Shown here: positions 1 through 13,055 of the stretch, one piece after another
Layout: every line of letters starts with the position of its first letter
Numbering within the stretch: the stretch's first letter is position 1
Assembly (NCBI GenBank): GCA_019637195.1
Contig: JAHBWA010000001.1
Coordinates: forward strand, 110,041 to 174,040
Source: Labilithrix sp.
Lineage (GTDB): Bacteria; Myxococcota_A; Polyangia; Polyangiales; Polyangiaceae
Length of the DNA: 64,000 bases
Direction of reading: 5' to 3'
Made by a program: the position numbers and the translations under genes
The notes under the pieces: generated by a model
Told to the model about the DNA's origin: nothing
What the model saw: the letters and a program-made list of their open reading frames with translations, nothing else
Database searches by the model: none

Positions 1-1
1 C

Positions 2-625
2 GCTCCGCTCGAGACGCCGCGCGACGCCGCGCTGATCGAGGCCGTTCAGCGCGCGCACGAGGCGGTCCGCGTCGAGGGGCAGCGCGCGCAGGCGCGGATG
101 GGCGCGACGCTCACGGCCGTGTTCGTCCGCGCCGGGCGCGCCTACATCGCCGAGGTCGGCGACTCGCGCGCGTACCTGCTCCGCGCCGGACGGATCGCGC
201 AGGTCACGCACGACCAGAGCATGGTGCAGCTCCTCGTCGACAGCGGGATCCTGAAGCCGGAGGACGCGAGCCAATCGCCGATGCGCAACGTCATCCTCCA
301 GGCGATGGGACACCAGCGGGAGATCAAGGTCGCGCTCGGGCGGATGGATCTGCGCGACCGAGACTGCCTCATCCTCTGCTCCGACGGGCTGACCGGGCAC
401 GTCAGCGACACGGAGATCCGGGACATCGTCCTCGAGACGAAGCGGCCGGAGGTCGCCGCCGCGCGCCTCGTCGAGCTCGCGAACGAGCGCGGCGGCAAGG
501 ACAACATCACGGTGATCGTCGCGGGCGTCGGCGGTGATCTCGCGCCGCCGGCGGCCGACGAGAAGCCCGAGGACGCCGTCCAGGTCATCCGAGCGTACGA
601 GCCGAAGACGCCCAGCTCGCGCTGA
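2..625 (+). CDS. PP2C-type protein phosphatase, 3' part
   Basis: C-terminal part of a PPM/PP2C Ser/Thr phosphatase; the frame is open to the window edge, so the start lies outside. Visible family motifs are RMGATL (equivalent of the GMGTT segment), VGDSRAYLLR, LILCSDGLTGHVSD and GGKDNITVIVAG near the end. The aspartates in GDSR, SDG and KDN are the metal-binding positions of the family and are present. It should remove phosphate from Ser/Thr residues in the cytosol, typically opposing Hanks-type kinases. The last 30 or so residues (PPAADEKPED onward) are a short disordered tail. The gene faces the convergent lipoprotein gene that ends at 634. No kinase gene is adjacent within the window. Confidence 0.9.
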   Translation, partial: APLETPRDAALIEAVQRAHEAVRVEGQRAQARMGATLTAVFVRAGRAYIAEVGDSRAYLLRAGRIAQVTHDQSMVQLLVDSGILKPEDASQSPMRNVILQAMGHQREIKVALGRMDLRDRDCLILCSDGLTGHVSDTEIRDIVLETKRPEVAAARLVELANERGGKDNITVIVAGVGGDLAPPAADEKPEDAVQVIRAYEPKTPSSR

Positions 626-633
626 GCCGGGCG

Positions 634-1290
634 TCAGAGCGGCGGCAGGCATCCACGGACGAGGAACGTCTCGGGCACCGGCGGATCACGTCGAGCCGCG
701 TCGTCCAGCGTGCAGCGCACCTCTCGACCCGAGCTGAACGGGACGTCGACCGATCCGACGAGCGCCGCGCTCGACGCGTCGACGAGGCTCGCCCGCAGCT
801 TCACGAAGCCCCAGTCGCCGACCACCGGCTCGAAGTACACGATGCCGGAGCGCGACTTGCCCGGCTCGAGCGCGCCGGAGCGGAGCTCTCTTCGGCGCAG
901 ATCGGCGCGCGGGGCGATCTGGTCCGGCGGGATCGCGCCGAAGCGCGCCGTCCCGGCGACGAGCTCGAAGGTCGCGCGCGAGACGTCGAGCGGGACGTCG
1001 CCGCCGTTGGCCACGCGCACGAGCACGGGCGTCGCGCGCTCGCCGAGCCCGAGCCAAGCGAACCTGCGCTCGTCGGTGCTGGCCTCGACCGTCACGCCGC
1101 CCTGGCTCGTCGCCCTGGCGGTGAACGGATCGATCCAGGCGGACGCCGTCGACGGCAGCGCCACGAGGGCCCGACGAGCGCACGCGGTCGTGGCGAGCGC
1201 GCCCGCCGCGAGCGCGGCGATCGCGAGCACGAGCCGCGCGCGTGAGGATGACCTCGTCGAGGACGACCTCGCCGAGCGCGCGGCGCTCAT
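634..1290 (-). CDS. putative lipoprotein, 218 aa
   Basis: I do not recognise a named family. The N-terminus has Arg-rich residues, a hydrophobic stretch and a lipobox-like ATTAC, so it is probably a lipoprotein. The rest looks like an all-beta, Ig-like domain (alternating segments such as VTVEASTDERRFAWLGLG, VLVRVANGGDVPL and SRSGIVYFEPV). Two cysteines near the C-terminus (VRCTLDD and VRGCLPPL) could pair. The ATG at 1290 overlaps the stop of the preceding gene in an ATGA arrangement, which fixes the start although the frame stays open further upstream. It may be co-transcribed with the upstream lipoprotein and, less certainly, with the respiratory operon. Confidence 0.7.
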   Translation of the reverse strand: MSAARSARSSSTRSSSRARLVLAIAALAAGALATTACARRALVALPSTASAWIDPFTARATSQGGVTVEASTDERRFAWLGLGERATPVLVRVANGGDVPLDVSRATFELVAGTARFGAIPPDQIAPRADLRRRELRSGALEPGKSRSGIVYFEPVVGDWGFVKLRASLVDASSAALVGSVDVPFSSGREVRCTLDDAARRDPPVPETFLVRGCLPPL

Positions 1291-1709
1291 CGTCCGATCT
1301 TGGCCTTCAGCACCGGCTCGTTCGTCGGGCTGGCGACCGCGCCCGTCGGCTCGGGCGTGACGATCAGGTCGAACCGCTCGTAGGGCGTCAGCGTCTTCAG
1401 CGACGCCTTGCGGTCCTTGCCGACGACGAACGAGCCGACGTTCTGCGGAGGGAGGTCCTCGGTGAGCGGCTTGGTCCACACGACGTAGACGGTCGCATTG
1501 TTCGCGATCTTCTCTGGCGGAGCCATGTACTCGACCTCGAGGTTCACCTCGGTGTTCTGGTTCGCGGTGCGCCGCGTCTCGACCTCGCCCTTGGCGGCGG
1601 GGTTCTTCGGCGTGGTCGTCAGCGCGGTCGTCTGCGTTCCGGAGCAGGCGGCCAGCGCGGCGGCGAACGCGGCCGTGGCGAGGAGTGTGAGGCTTGGAGC
1701 GGTTCGCAT
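1287..1709 (-). CDS. small lipoprotein, 140 aa
   Basis: Signal peptide with a lipobox (LLATAAFAAALAAC), then a Thr/Ala-rich linker and a compact domain of about 90 residues with VYVVWTKPL, NVGSFVV and LKTLTPYERFDLIVTPEP. This small beta-rich domain has the look of a recurring secreted-protein domain, but I cannot name it. I chose the ATG at 1709 because it directly begins the signal peptide; an upstream TTG would add six residues. It lies 62 bp downstream of the cytochrome oxidase subunit IV gene on the same strand, so it could be the tail of that operon. Its stop overlaps the next lipoprotein's start. Confidence 0.7.
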   Translation of the reverse strand: MRTAPSLTLLATAAFAAALAACSGTQTTALTTTPKNPAAKGEVETRRTANQNTEVNLEVEYMAPPEKIANNATVYVVWTKPLTEDLPPQNVGSFVVGKDRKASLKTLTPYERFDLIVTPEPTGAVASPTNEPVLKAKIGR

Positions 1710-1771
1710 GCGGGGCCGCGCATGCAATCGAGGCGCCCGCGGCGCGCGGGCTCATCCGCTTCTGCGCGTCG

Positions 1772-2098
1772 TCACGGCGCTGGCGCGCTCGGCTCGTGCG
1801 CGACCGGCGGCAGCAGCGGCGGCGTCTCGCGCGTGGCGACGTCCGCCACCATGAGCCCGACGAGGACCGCCAGGAGGGCGCCGGCGGCCGCGAGCGTGAG
1901 CTTCATCGAGAGGCTCTCACCGACGAGCTCCATGAAGAACAGCACCACGAGCGCGGCCTTCACCGCGGCGATCGCGAGCGCGACGAGCAGCGAGGCCGCG
2001 CCGAGGTGGACGTACGAGAGCGCGAAGCTCGCCGCCCACAGCACGAAGAGCGCGATCGCCGTCCGGGAGACGGCCTTCGGGACGGAGAAGGGGCTCAT
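1772..2098 (-). CDS. ctaF: cytochrome c oxidase subunit IV (prokaryotic type)
   Basis: Small membrane subunit of the caa3 oxidase, 108 aa. Three hydrophobic segments are visible (AIALFVLWAASFALSYV, LVALAIAAVKAALVVLFFMEL, LAAAGALLAVLVGLMVADV), the usual topology of prokaryotic subunit IV (COX4_pro). The motif VKAALVVLFFMEL is characteristic of the family. The C-terminus is a Pro-rich tail. The ATG at 2098 overlaps the CtaE stop (ATGA), so it is translationally coupled as the last of the eleven overlapping genes. Its role is assembly or stability of the oxidase; it carries no cofactors. Confidence 0.88.
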   Translation of the reverse strand: MSPFSVPKAVSRTAIALFVLWAASFALSYVHLGAASLLVALAIAAVKAALVVLFFMELVGESLSMKLTLAAAGALLAVLVGLMVADVATRETPPLLPPVAHEPSAPAP

Positions 2099-2736
2099 GC
2101 GAGGTAGAACAGCGGCCAGAGGAAGATCCAGATGACGTCGACGAGGTGCCAGTAGAGCGCGCCGACCTCGAGGCGGTAGGCGTCCGCGCGCCCGATCCGC
2201 CCGCGGACGATCCGGAGCCCGAGCACGCCGAGGACGACGACGCCGATCGTGACATGGATCGCGTGGAGCGCCGTCATGCCGTAGTAGAGCGTCCAGAACT
2301 CGGAGAGCCCTCGCGCGCGGTGCTCCGCGAAGTAGTGCCCGACGCCGCCGGGGTAGATGCCCTCGTCGAAGTGCGTGCGGTACTCGACGCCCTTGACGGC
2401 GAGGAACGCGAGTCCGAGCGCGACGGTGCCGCCGACCAGCCTGGCGGCGAGCCTGGCGTGGCCGCCCCGGAGCGCGTGGACCGCGATCGCGACGAGCGCG
2501 CTGCTGAGGAGCAGCACGCCCGTGTTGAGCGTCCCGAGGTACTTCGTGTTGTGGGAGACGCCCGTCGCGAACGCGCGCGAGAACTGCACCTGGTAGGTCA
2601 CGAAGAGCGCGAACGCCGCGCCGAAGAGGAGCACCTCGCTCGCGAGGAAGACCCATATGCCGAGCCGCGCGGCGTGGGCCTGACGCTCCAGGCTCTCGAA
2701 GTGCTCGGCGTGCGTGGCGCGACCGGCGGCGCTCAC
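2095..2736 (-). CDS. ctaE: cytochrome c oxidase subunit III
   Basis: Integral membrane subunit III of the heme-copper oxidase, 213 aa with about five transmembrane helices, the short form seen in many bacteria. Typical segments are HAARLGIWVFLASEVLLFGAAF, LNTGVLLLSSALVAIAVHALR, FWTLYYGMTALHAIHVTIGV and VGALYWHLVDVIWIFLWPLFYL. The start is a GTG at 2736 overlapping the CtaD stop in a GTGA arrangement; the much longer open frame upstream is a shadow of CtaD. Subunit III binds no redox centre but stabilises the catalytic subunit. It sits in the order CtaC-CtaD-CtaE-CtaF. Confidence 0.93.
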   Translation of the reverse strand: MSAAGRATHAEHFESLERQAHAARLGIWVFLASEVLLFGAAFALFVTYQVQFSRAFATGVSHNTKYLGTLNTGVLLLSSALVAIAVHALRGGHARLAARLVGGTVALGLAFLAVKGVEYRTHFDEGIYPGGVGHYFAEHRARGLSEFWTLYYGMTALHAIHVTIGVVVLGVLGLRIVRGRIGRADAYRLEVGALYWHLVDVIWIFLWPLFYLA

Positions 2737-4382
2737 GGCTCCTCGTCGGGCAGCGGCTGGGTGTAGTCGTAGGCGCCGATCTCGAACGACGGCGCCCGCC
2801 GGAAGTTGTGCTTCGGCGGCGGCGAGCTCGTGCGCCACTCGAACGAGCGCGAACCCCACGGGTTCGGCCCCGCCGGGGCGCCCCAGCGGAGCGCCCAGAG
2901 GAAGTAGAAGGCCGTGCTCACGAGGCCCGCGGCGAGCACCCACGAGCCCACCGTCGAGACGACGTGGAGGACCTGAAACTCCGGTGGGTAGTTGAAGTAG
3001 CGGCGCGGCATGCCCGAGTTGCCGAGCAAGAACTGGGGGAAGAACGTCGCGAAGAACCCGGCGAACACGAGGGCCGCCGAGAGCATCCCGAGCCGCTCGG
3101 GATAGAGCCTGCCGCACATCTTCGGGAACCAGTAGTGCAGGCCCGCGAGGAACGCCGTGAGCGTGCCGCCCACCATGATGAAATGAAAGTGCGCGACGAT
3201 GAAGTACGTGTCGTGCCAGTGGACGTCGAGGCTCATCGCCGCGGTCGCCACGCCCGTCATCCCGCCGAAGACGAAGAGGAAGAGGAACGCGAAGATGTAG
3301 AGGAGCGGCGTCTTCAGCGCGATCGCCCCGCGCTTCAAGGTCCAGGTCCAATTGAACACCTTGATCGCCGAGAAGACGGCGACGAGCATCGAGAGGACGC
3401 CGAACGCTCCGGCGTCGAAGGTGCTCATCCCGGCCACGAACATGTGGTGCCCCCAGGTGAGGAACCCGACGAACGCGATCCCGAGCGACGAGTAGGCGAT
3501 GGCCTTGTACGAGTAGGGGTTCTTCCGCGCGTAGCTCGTGACCACCTCGCTCACGACTCCCATCCCCGGGAGCACCATGATGTAGACCGCGGGGTGGGAG
3601 TAGAACCAGAACAGGTGCTGGTACAGCACGGGATCGCCGCCGCGCTCCGCGTCGAACAGGCCCCAGCCGAGCGCGTTGTCGACGACGACGAAGAGCAGGA
3701 CCATCCCGAGGACCGGCGTGGCGAGCACCTGGATGATGCTCGTCGCGTAGATCGACCAGACGAAGAGCGGCATGCGCATCCAGCCGACGCCCTCGGCGCG
3801 CATCGTGTGGGTCGTGACGATGAAGTTCAGCCCCGTGAGGATCGTCGAGAAGCCGACGATGAAGACGCCCAGCAGCGCGAGCGGGACGGCCGTCGGGCTG
3901 AGCGAGCTGTAGGGCGGGTAGAACGTCCACCCCGTGTCGATGCCGCCGAGGAAGGTCGACAGCAGCACGAGGGCGGCGCCCGCGAGGAAGACGTACCAGC
4001 TCAGCAGGTTCAGCCGCGGGAACGCGACGTCCCGCGCCCCGATCATGATCGGCAGGAGGAAGTTGCCGAACGCCGACGGGATGGACGGGATCAAGAAGAG
4101 CCAGACCATGATCACGCCGTGCAGGGTGAACATGCGGTTGTAGGTCATCGCGCTCATGACCGTGGCGTTCGGCGTGAGGTGCTCGATGCGGAGCGCCATC
4201 GCGAAGAAGCCGCCCAGCGCCATCGTCACGAGCAGGCTCGCGAGGTAGAGGACGCCGATCCGCTTGTGGTCGGTCGTGAGGAGCCACGAGCGGAACGTCG
4301 TACCGTCCGCGAGGTAGCTCGCCGTCTTCGTCGTGCGAGGCGCGTTTGGCGCGGCGTCGCGGGGCAAGGGCAGCGTCGTCAC
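2733..4382 (-). CDS. ctaD: cytochrome c oxidase subunit I (A2-type heme-copper oxidase)
   Basis: Catalytic subunit of the terminal oxidase, 549 aa with about twelve membrane helices; reduces O2 to water and pumps protons. The low-spin heme ligand region (FTLHGVIMVWLF), the CuB site (YSHPAVYIMVLPGMG, with His263 and Tyr267) and the HWHDTYFIVAHFHF block are present. The usual Glu of the D-channel (HPEVY) is Ala265 here, preceded by Tyr261-Ser262. This YS motif is the established mark of the A2 subclass, as in Rhodothermus caa3. The start is GTG at 4382, overlapping the CtaC stop (GTGA). Confidence 0.96.
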   Translation of the reverse strand: MTTLPLPRDAAPNAPRTTKTASYLADGTTFRSWLLTTDHKRIGVLYLASLLVTMALGGFFAMALRIEHLTPNATVMSAMTYNRMFTLHGVIMVWLFLIPSIPSAFGNFLLPIMIGARDVAFPRLNLLSWYVFLAGAALVLLSTFLGGIDTGWTFYPPYSSLSPTAVPLALLGVFIVGFSTILTGLNFIVTTHTMRAEGVGWMRMPLFVWSIYATSIIQVLATPVLGMVLLFVVVDNALGWGLFDAERGGDPVLYQHLFWFYSHPAVYIMVLPGMGVVSEVVTSYARKNPYSYKAIAYSSLGIAFVGFLTWGHHMFVAGMSTFDAGAFGVLSMLVAVFSAIKVFNWTWTLKRGAIALKTPLLYIFAFLFLFVFGGMTGVATAAMSLDVHWHDTYFIVAHFHFIMVGGTLTAFLAGLHYWFPKMCGRLYPERLGMLSAALVFAGFFATFFPQFLLGNSGMPRRYFNYPPEFQVLHVVSTVGSWVLAAGLVSTAFYFLWALRWGAPAGPNPWGSRSFEWRTSSPPPKHNFRRAPSFEIGAYDYTQPLPDEEP

Positions 4383-5437
4383 GGCGCGGTCCCTCCGTCT
4401 GCGGCGGCCGTCACCTCGAGCCGCGGCAGCGTCACCCCCGAGGCCCCCACCGGCGCGTCGCGGAGCGAGCGGATCAGCTCGACCAGCGCGGCGGTCTCGC
4501 CGGCGCTCAGGACGCCCCGGAACGACGGCATGAGCTGGCGGTAGCCCGCGACGACGTCGGCGTTGGGATCCATCATCGACCGCGTGAGGTAGGCGTCGTC
4601 GGCGACGACGCGCCGGCCGTCGGCGAGGAGGACCTCGGAGCCGTAGAGGCGGGCCCAGGTCGGGCCGACGTGCGGCTGTCCGTCGAGCGTGTGGCAGGCG
4701 ACGCACTGGCGGCGCTCCGCGACCACGCGGCCCTGCTCGAGGAGGCTGCTCTCCCCGCACGAGCCGGGCCCGCGGCCGCAGTCGGCCGCGGGGAGCGACG
4801 GGTCCCCGGCGCGCTTCCATCGCGCGTAGTCCTCCGAGCCGAGCACTCGAACCTCGCCGCGCATCGCCGAGTGGCTCACGCCGCAGTACTCGGCGCACCA
4901 GATCGGGAAAGAGCCGGCCTCCTTCGCCTCGAACCAGAGCGTGGTGTAGCGCCCCGGCAAGACGTCCTGCTTCACGCGGAACCCGGGCACGTAGAAGCTG
5001 TGGATGACGTCCCGCGAGATCATCACCAGCTTGATCGGGCGCCCGACCGGGACGGTGAGGACGTCGTTCGAGGCGCGGCCGTCGGCGTACGCGAACTTCC
5101 ACATCCACTGCTTGGCGTCGACGTAGACGATCTCCGCGTCGTCGGGCGCGTCGCGCGCGTCGACGTATTGCCGGAAGCCGATGACCCACCAGAGCAGGAA
5201 CATCCCGAGCACCGAGGCGACGATGAACGCCTCGCCCTTGCGGGTCGCCGTCACCTCCTCGGTGAGCTGGTCGTCGCGCTTCCGGTGGTAGCGGACCGTG
5301 AACCACGCCGCCGTCAGGAAGACGTAGGTCGACACGAGCATCGTCACGCCGATGACGAAGCCGTGCAGCAGATCGATCCGGTCGGCGATCGTCGAGCCCC
5401 CGCGCGGGAGCGCCAGGATGAGGCGGAGCGTCTCCAT
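4379..5437 (-). CDS. ctaC: cytochrome c oxidase subunit II fused to cytochrome c (caa3 type)
   Basis: Subunit II, 352 aa. Two N-terminal membrane helices (residues about 22-48 and 70-90) are followed by a cupredoxin domain with the CuA site CAEYCGVSHSAM (Cys181, Cys185) and a C-terminal cytochrome c domain with CVACH (Cys245, Cys248, His249). The fused heme makes this a caa3-type oxidase able to take electrons directly from a donor complex. The aromatic patch WMWKFAY before the cupredoxin fold is also typical. No signal peptide lipobox is seen. Translationally overlapping with the small membrane protein gene upstream (ATGA at 5437) and CtaD downstream. Confidence 0.95.
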   Translation of the reverse strand: METLRLILALPRGGSTIADRIDLLHGFVIGVTMLVSTYVFLTAAWFTVRYHRKRDDQLTEEVTATRKGEAFIVASVLGMFLLWWVIGFRQYVDARDAPDDAEIVYVDAKQWMWKFAYADGRASNDVLTVPVGRPIKLVMISRDVIHSFYVPGFRVKQDVLPGRYTTLWFEAKEAGSFPIWCAEYCGVSHSAMRGEVRVLGSEDYARWKRAGDPSLPAADCGRGPGSCGESSLLEQGRVVAERRQCVACHTLDGQPHVGPTWARLYGSEVLLADGRRVVADDAYLTRSMMDPNADVVAGYRQLMPSFRGVLSAGETAALVELIRSLRDAPVGASGVTLPRLEVTAAADGGTAP

Positions 5438-5835
5438 CAGCGGCCCTCTCCGCGCTCGGGGACGAGCGGACGGTTCGGTGGAGGTGGCGCCGCGACGTAG
5501 AGCTCGATCGCGTCGTCGATCGGGATGCGCGCGAGCCCTGCGTCGCGGTCGACCCAGCCGAAGGTGCCGAGCTCCGCCTGCTGGCGGCTCCGGAGATCGA
5601 GGCCGCGCCGTGTGGCAGTGATCGACGTTTGATCGAGGATGCCGATGGTCTCGGGCGCCACCTCGGGCGCGGGAGCTTCGCGGTCGCCACGCCAGCGGGC
5701 GAGGAGGTCCCAGGCGATCGCGAGCGCGATCGCGGTGATCGCGATGCTCGCGACGGTGACGCGCCCGATCGCGCGCCGGTCGACGACGTCCGGCGCCTGA
5801 CGCGCCGCCGGATCTCGCGTGTCCCCCGTGCTCAT
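5437..5835 (-). CDS. small membrane-anchored protein of the act-cta operon, 132 aa
   Basis: One transmembrane helix near the N-terminus (VTVASIAITAIALAIAWDLLARW) followed by a soluble stretch of about 75 residues. The segment GWVDRDAGLARIPIDDAIELYV resembles a short conserved motif (IPIxxAxxL) that I associate with small proteins next to alternative complex III and oxidase genes; that association is from memory and should be checked. It lies exactly between ActF and CtaC with ATGA overlaps on both sides, so it very likely helps assembly or bridging of the two complexes. There are no cysteines or heme motifs. Exact function unknown. Confidence 0.75.
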   Translation of the reverse strand: MSTGDTRDPAARQAPDVVDRRAIGRVTVASIAITAIALAIAWDLLARWRGDREAPAPEVAPETIGILDQTSITATRRGLDLRSRQQAELGTFGWVDRDAGLARIPIDDAIELYVAAPPPPNRPLVPERGEGR

Positions 5836-7001
5836 GGCGATCGGTACCTCAGCGCGTCGCGCTGCACGGCGGTGGCGGGCCTCTCCTCGGGCGCCCGGCC
5901 GCGGGTGTAGACGAGGTGCGCCCCGTAAGCCCACGCGAGGGCGAAGACGCAGACGAACGGCGCGGCGTCGGCGAGCGACGGGTGCGCGCTCACGGCGGGG
6001 ACCACGAGCCACTCGAAGTCGAGCGCGCTCGTCACGACCAGCCAGCTCCCGAGCGCGGCCAGGAAGAGCGGCGAGCGCTTGAGCGGGCGCGAGAGGAGCA
6101 GGAGGAAGGGCAGCGCGAACCGGCCGAGCCCGAGCACGACGTCGACCGTGCGCCACGCGCCGCGCGATCGCGTCGTGTAGAAGACGACCTCACCCGGGAG
6201 GTTCGCGATCCAGATCAAGAGGAGCTGGAAGAACGCGATGTACGCCCAGAGGATGACCGCCATCAGCGTCAGCCGGCCGACGGCGTGGAAGTGATCGGCG
6301 CCGCCGCCGTCCGTCAGCCCGCGGATCGACGCCATCCACGAGGCCACCGCGATGACGGCGAGCGCCGAGAGCAGGCCGGAGGTGAAGACGTAGACGCCGA
6401 AGACGTTCGACACCCAGCCCGGGTGGAGCGACATGAACCAGTCGAACGCGGCGAACGTCAGCGTGAAGGCGACGATCGGGAGGCCCGCCGCCGACAGCTT
6501 CCGCTCCCAGGCCGCGTGCGCCGCCGTCGGCGCGCGCGACGAGGCCGCATCGGCGCGGCGGAGCAGGACGGCGAGGGCGGTCCAGGTGGCGAGGTAGAAG
6601 AGCGATCGGACGAGGAAGAACCGAGGGTGGTTCCACGCCTCCTGATGCTCGAGCGCGTGCCTCACGCTCTCCGGGAGATCGGGCGCGGGCGACGCCCACG
6701 GGTAGACGAGCTCGAGCGAGCCGGCGATGGGGAGGAAGAAGAGCGCGAGCAGCGGAGTCGTCCCGGCCACGGCGACGACCACGCGGCGGAGCACGCGCCA
6801 CCAGCGCGCGCCCGTGACGTGGAGCACCATCACGAGGATGAGCGCTCCGAGGACCGTCGCCAGGACGAACGCGTAGGCCGCGACCCACGCTGCCAGCGCG
6901 CGGCGCGCGTCGACGAGCGCGTAGGCGAACGAGAGCGCCCCGGCGGCGAGGCCGATCCCGAGCGGCACGAGGACGCCCGTTCGCATCGGGCCGCGCTTCA
7001 T
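5832..7001 (-). CDS. actF: alternative complex III membrane subunit ActF
   Basis: Polytopic membrane protein of 389 aa with about ten helices, the quinone-side subunit F of alternative complex III. Recognisable features are SLELVYPWASP, the WNHPRFFLVRSLFYLATW block, LPIVAFTLTFAAFDWFMSLHPGWVSNVFGVYVF and the YIAFFQLLLIWIANLPGE segment, all characteristic of ActF. The ATG at 7001 overlaps the ActE stop. The long upstream open frame is a shadow of ActE and is excluded. In solved complexes from Flavobacterium and Rhodothermus, ActF is a paralogue of ActC and contributes to the proton path. Confidence 0.9.
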   Translation of the reverse strand: MKRGPMRTGVLVPLGIGLAAGALSFAYALVDARRALAAWVAAYAFVLATVLGALILVMVLHVTGARWWRVLRRVVVAVAGTTPLLALFFLPIAGSLELVYPWASPAPDLPESVRHALEHQEAWNHPRFFLVRSLFYLATWTALAVLLRRADAASSRAPTAAHAAWERKLSAAGLPIVAFTLTFAAFDWFMSLHPGWVSNVFGVYVFTSGLLSALAVIAVASWMASIRGLTDGGGADHFHAVGRLTLMAVILWAYIAFFQLLLIWIANLPGEVVFYTTRSRGAWRTVDVVLGLGRFALPFLLLLSRPLKRSPLFLAALGSWLVVTSALDFEWLVVPAVSAHPSLADAAPFVCVFALAWAYGAHLVYTRGRAPEERPATAVQRDALRYRSP

Positions 7002-7561
7002 CGCGCCTCGCGCGCGAGGCGATCGCGCAGCTCGGGTGGCAGGTCGGCGACGCGCGCGCGCTGGCTCAGCTGTAGCGCCTGGACGTAGGCGGTGACCGCC
7101 CATCGCTCCTCGCGCGTGAGCATGTCGGCGTAGCCGGGCATCAGCCCGTATCCGGAGGTCGCGTAGACGAAGAGCTCCTCGCGCGAGCGTGCGAGGTTGT
7201 CGGAGGCGAGGAGCGACGGCGGCGGCCGGAGCGTCATCTTCGTCGCGACGACGCTGTCGCCGTCGGCCTTCACGCCGTGGCACACCGCGCACGTCGAGTC
7301 GAAGCGCTGCTTGCCGAGGGACACGAGCTCGCGCGTGATCGGCGGCGGCGGGGCGTCGCGGTCGTCGTCGGTCGGGACGCTCCCGCGCGGGGGCGTGCGC
7401 ATCACCTTCCCGTCGGGGAAGGCGGAGCTCGCCTCGTAGGGGTCGGCGCGGCGCTGCTCCAGCATCCGCGCGAGCGTCGGATCGGGCGTCTGCCACGCCT
7501 GCCGGTCGTCGCAGCCCGCGACGGCGACGCTCACCGAGACGGCGATCGCGACGCGCCTCAC
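6998..7561 (-). CDS. actE: alternative complex III mono-heme cytochrome c lipoprotein ActE
   Basis: Membrane-anchored cytochrome c, 187 aa. A short signal peptide ends in a lipobox (VAVAGC), followed by ADPYEASSAFPDGKVMRTPPRGSVP, the stretch typical of ActE, and one heme c motif CAVCH with a plausible distal Met in YGLMPGY. It transfers electrons from the ActAB part of the complex to the oxidase or a soluble carrier. Start is GTG at 7561 in a GTGA overlap with ActD, giving a complete lipoprotein signal. The longer frame upstream is not used. Confidence 0.9.
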   Translation of the reverse strand: MRRVAIAVSVSVAVAGCDDRQAWQTPDPTLARMLEQRRADPYEASSAFPDGKVMRTPPRGSVPTDDDRDAPPPPITRELVSLGKQRFDSTCAVCHGVKADGDSVVATKMTLRPPPSLLASDNLARSREELFVYATSGYGLMPGYADMLTREERWAVTAYVQALQLSQRARVADLPPELRDRLAREAR

Positions 7562-8104
7562 GAGCCACCTCCGGGGAGCCGCGCGCGCGTGACGATGGCG
7601 CCCAGGCGCGCGAGCTCCGCGTCGAGCAGGGCGTGCGCGTCGTCGAGGATGCCCGCGTCGTCGTCGTACGCGTCGCGGATGAGGAGCCAGTAGCGATCGA
7701 GGCTCGTGCGCTCGAAGCCGGGGAGATCGAAGAGCGGGTCGTGGAGCCGCGGGAGCCGCGAGCCGACGAGCACCGCGGCGAACGTCGCGAGCGCCGCGAA
7801 GAGGACCGCGCTCTCGAAGACGATCAACATGTCGGTCGGGAGCGAGCTCTTCGGCCGCCCTCCGACGTCGAGCGGGTAGTCCACGGCGTTCGTCCACCAC
7901 TGCACGAGGAGCGCCAGCGACGCTCCGCCGAGGCCCGCGGCGAACGCGAGGCGCGGGAGGCGCGTGCGCCGGACGCCGAGGACGTCCTCGAGCTCGGGGA
8001 TCGGGAAGGGCGTGAACGCCTCGACGCGCGCGAACCCGAGCGCCCGGACGGAGCGCGCCGCCCGGACGACGCCCTCCGGCGAGTCCAGCTCGGCGATGAT
8101 GACC

Positions 8105-8112
<8 letters not shown>
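7558..8112 (-). CDS. actD: alternative complex III subunit ActD (DUF3341)
   Basis: 184 aa. N-terminal soluble alpha/beta part ([23 protein letters not shown]...[13 protein letters not shown]) followed by two membrane helices ([23 protein letters not shown] and [21 protein letters not shown]), then a soluble tail starting with the typical [12 protein letters not shown]. This arrangement and the motif VEAFTPFPI match the DUF3341/ActD family. It has no cofactor and is a structural subunit. The ORF overlaps ActC upstream by 8 bp and ActE downstream by 4 bp. Confidence 0.92.
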
Positions 8113-12383
<4,271 letters not shown>

Positions 12384-12387
<4 letters not shown>

Positions 12388-13055
12388 CGGTGGCACCCGG
12401 AGCAGTCGACGATCGACCGGACGCCGAGGCTCGCGCGGAGCTCTCTCCCGAGGACCTCCTGCGGTCGGTCGGGCGTCCACTCCATGTTGGTCACCTCGCC
12501 CGGCGGGCGGAGGTGCTCCTCGGGCGCCCGGTGGCACTCGAGGCACCAGCGCATCGTGAGCGGCTGCGCCTGGTAGACCTGCCCCATCAGGTCGACCCGG
12601 CCGTGGCACGTCACGCACCCGACCCCCTTGGTCACGTGCGCCGAGTGGTCGAAGAACACGAAGTCGGGGAGCGCGTTGACGCGCTGCCAGCGGATCGGCG
12701 TGCTCGTGAAGTAGCTCTCGCGCACCCTCGCGAGCTCGGGGCTCGTCGTCCAGACCTGGGCGTGGCAACCCATGCATACCGACGTCGCGGGGACGCCGGC
12801 GTGCGCCGACCGCGTCGCGCCGCCGTGGCAGTACTCGCAGCCGACGCCTTCGTCGCGCACGTGGTGCCGATGATCGAACTTGATCGGCTGCTCCGGCGGC
12901 TCCTCTCGTCCGGTGGCGTACGGCGTACGCGCCCACGCGATGAGCGCCACGGGCAGGCCGACGATCGCAGCAGCGGCGCTGCCGATCGCGAGCCAGTAGA
13001 TCTGGTTGGCGTACGCAGGGAAGAGATTCACGCGGAGCTGCGCGGCGCCGTGCAT
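12384..13055 (-). CDS. actA: alternative complex III pentaheme cytochrome c ActA
   Basis: 223 aa. One N-terminal membrane anchor ([23 protein letters not shown]) and five heme c motifs: CEYCH, CMGCH, CVTCH, CLECH and CSGCH, the last at the extreme C-terminus. The segments [21 protein letters not shown] and MRWCLECHR are standard in ActA. This is the first gene of the act-cta series; the ATG at 13055 gives a normal anchor. ActA receives electrons from the ActB clusters. The 198 bp upstream must hold the operon promoter. Confidence 0.93.
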
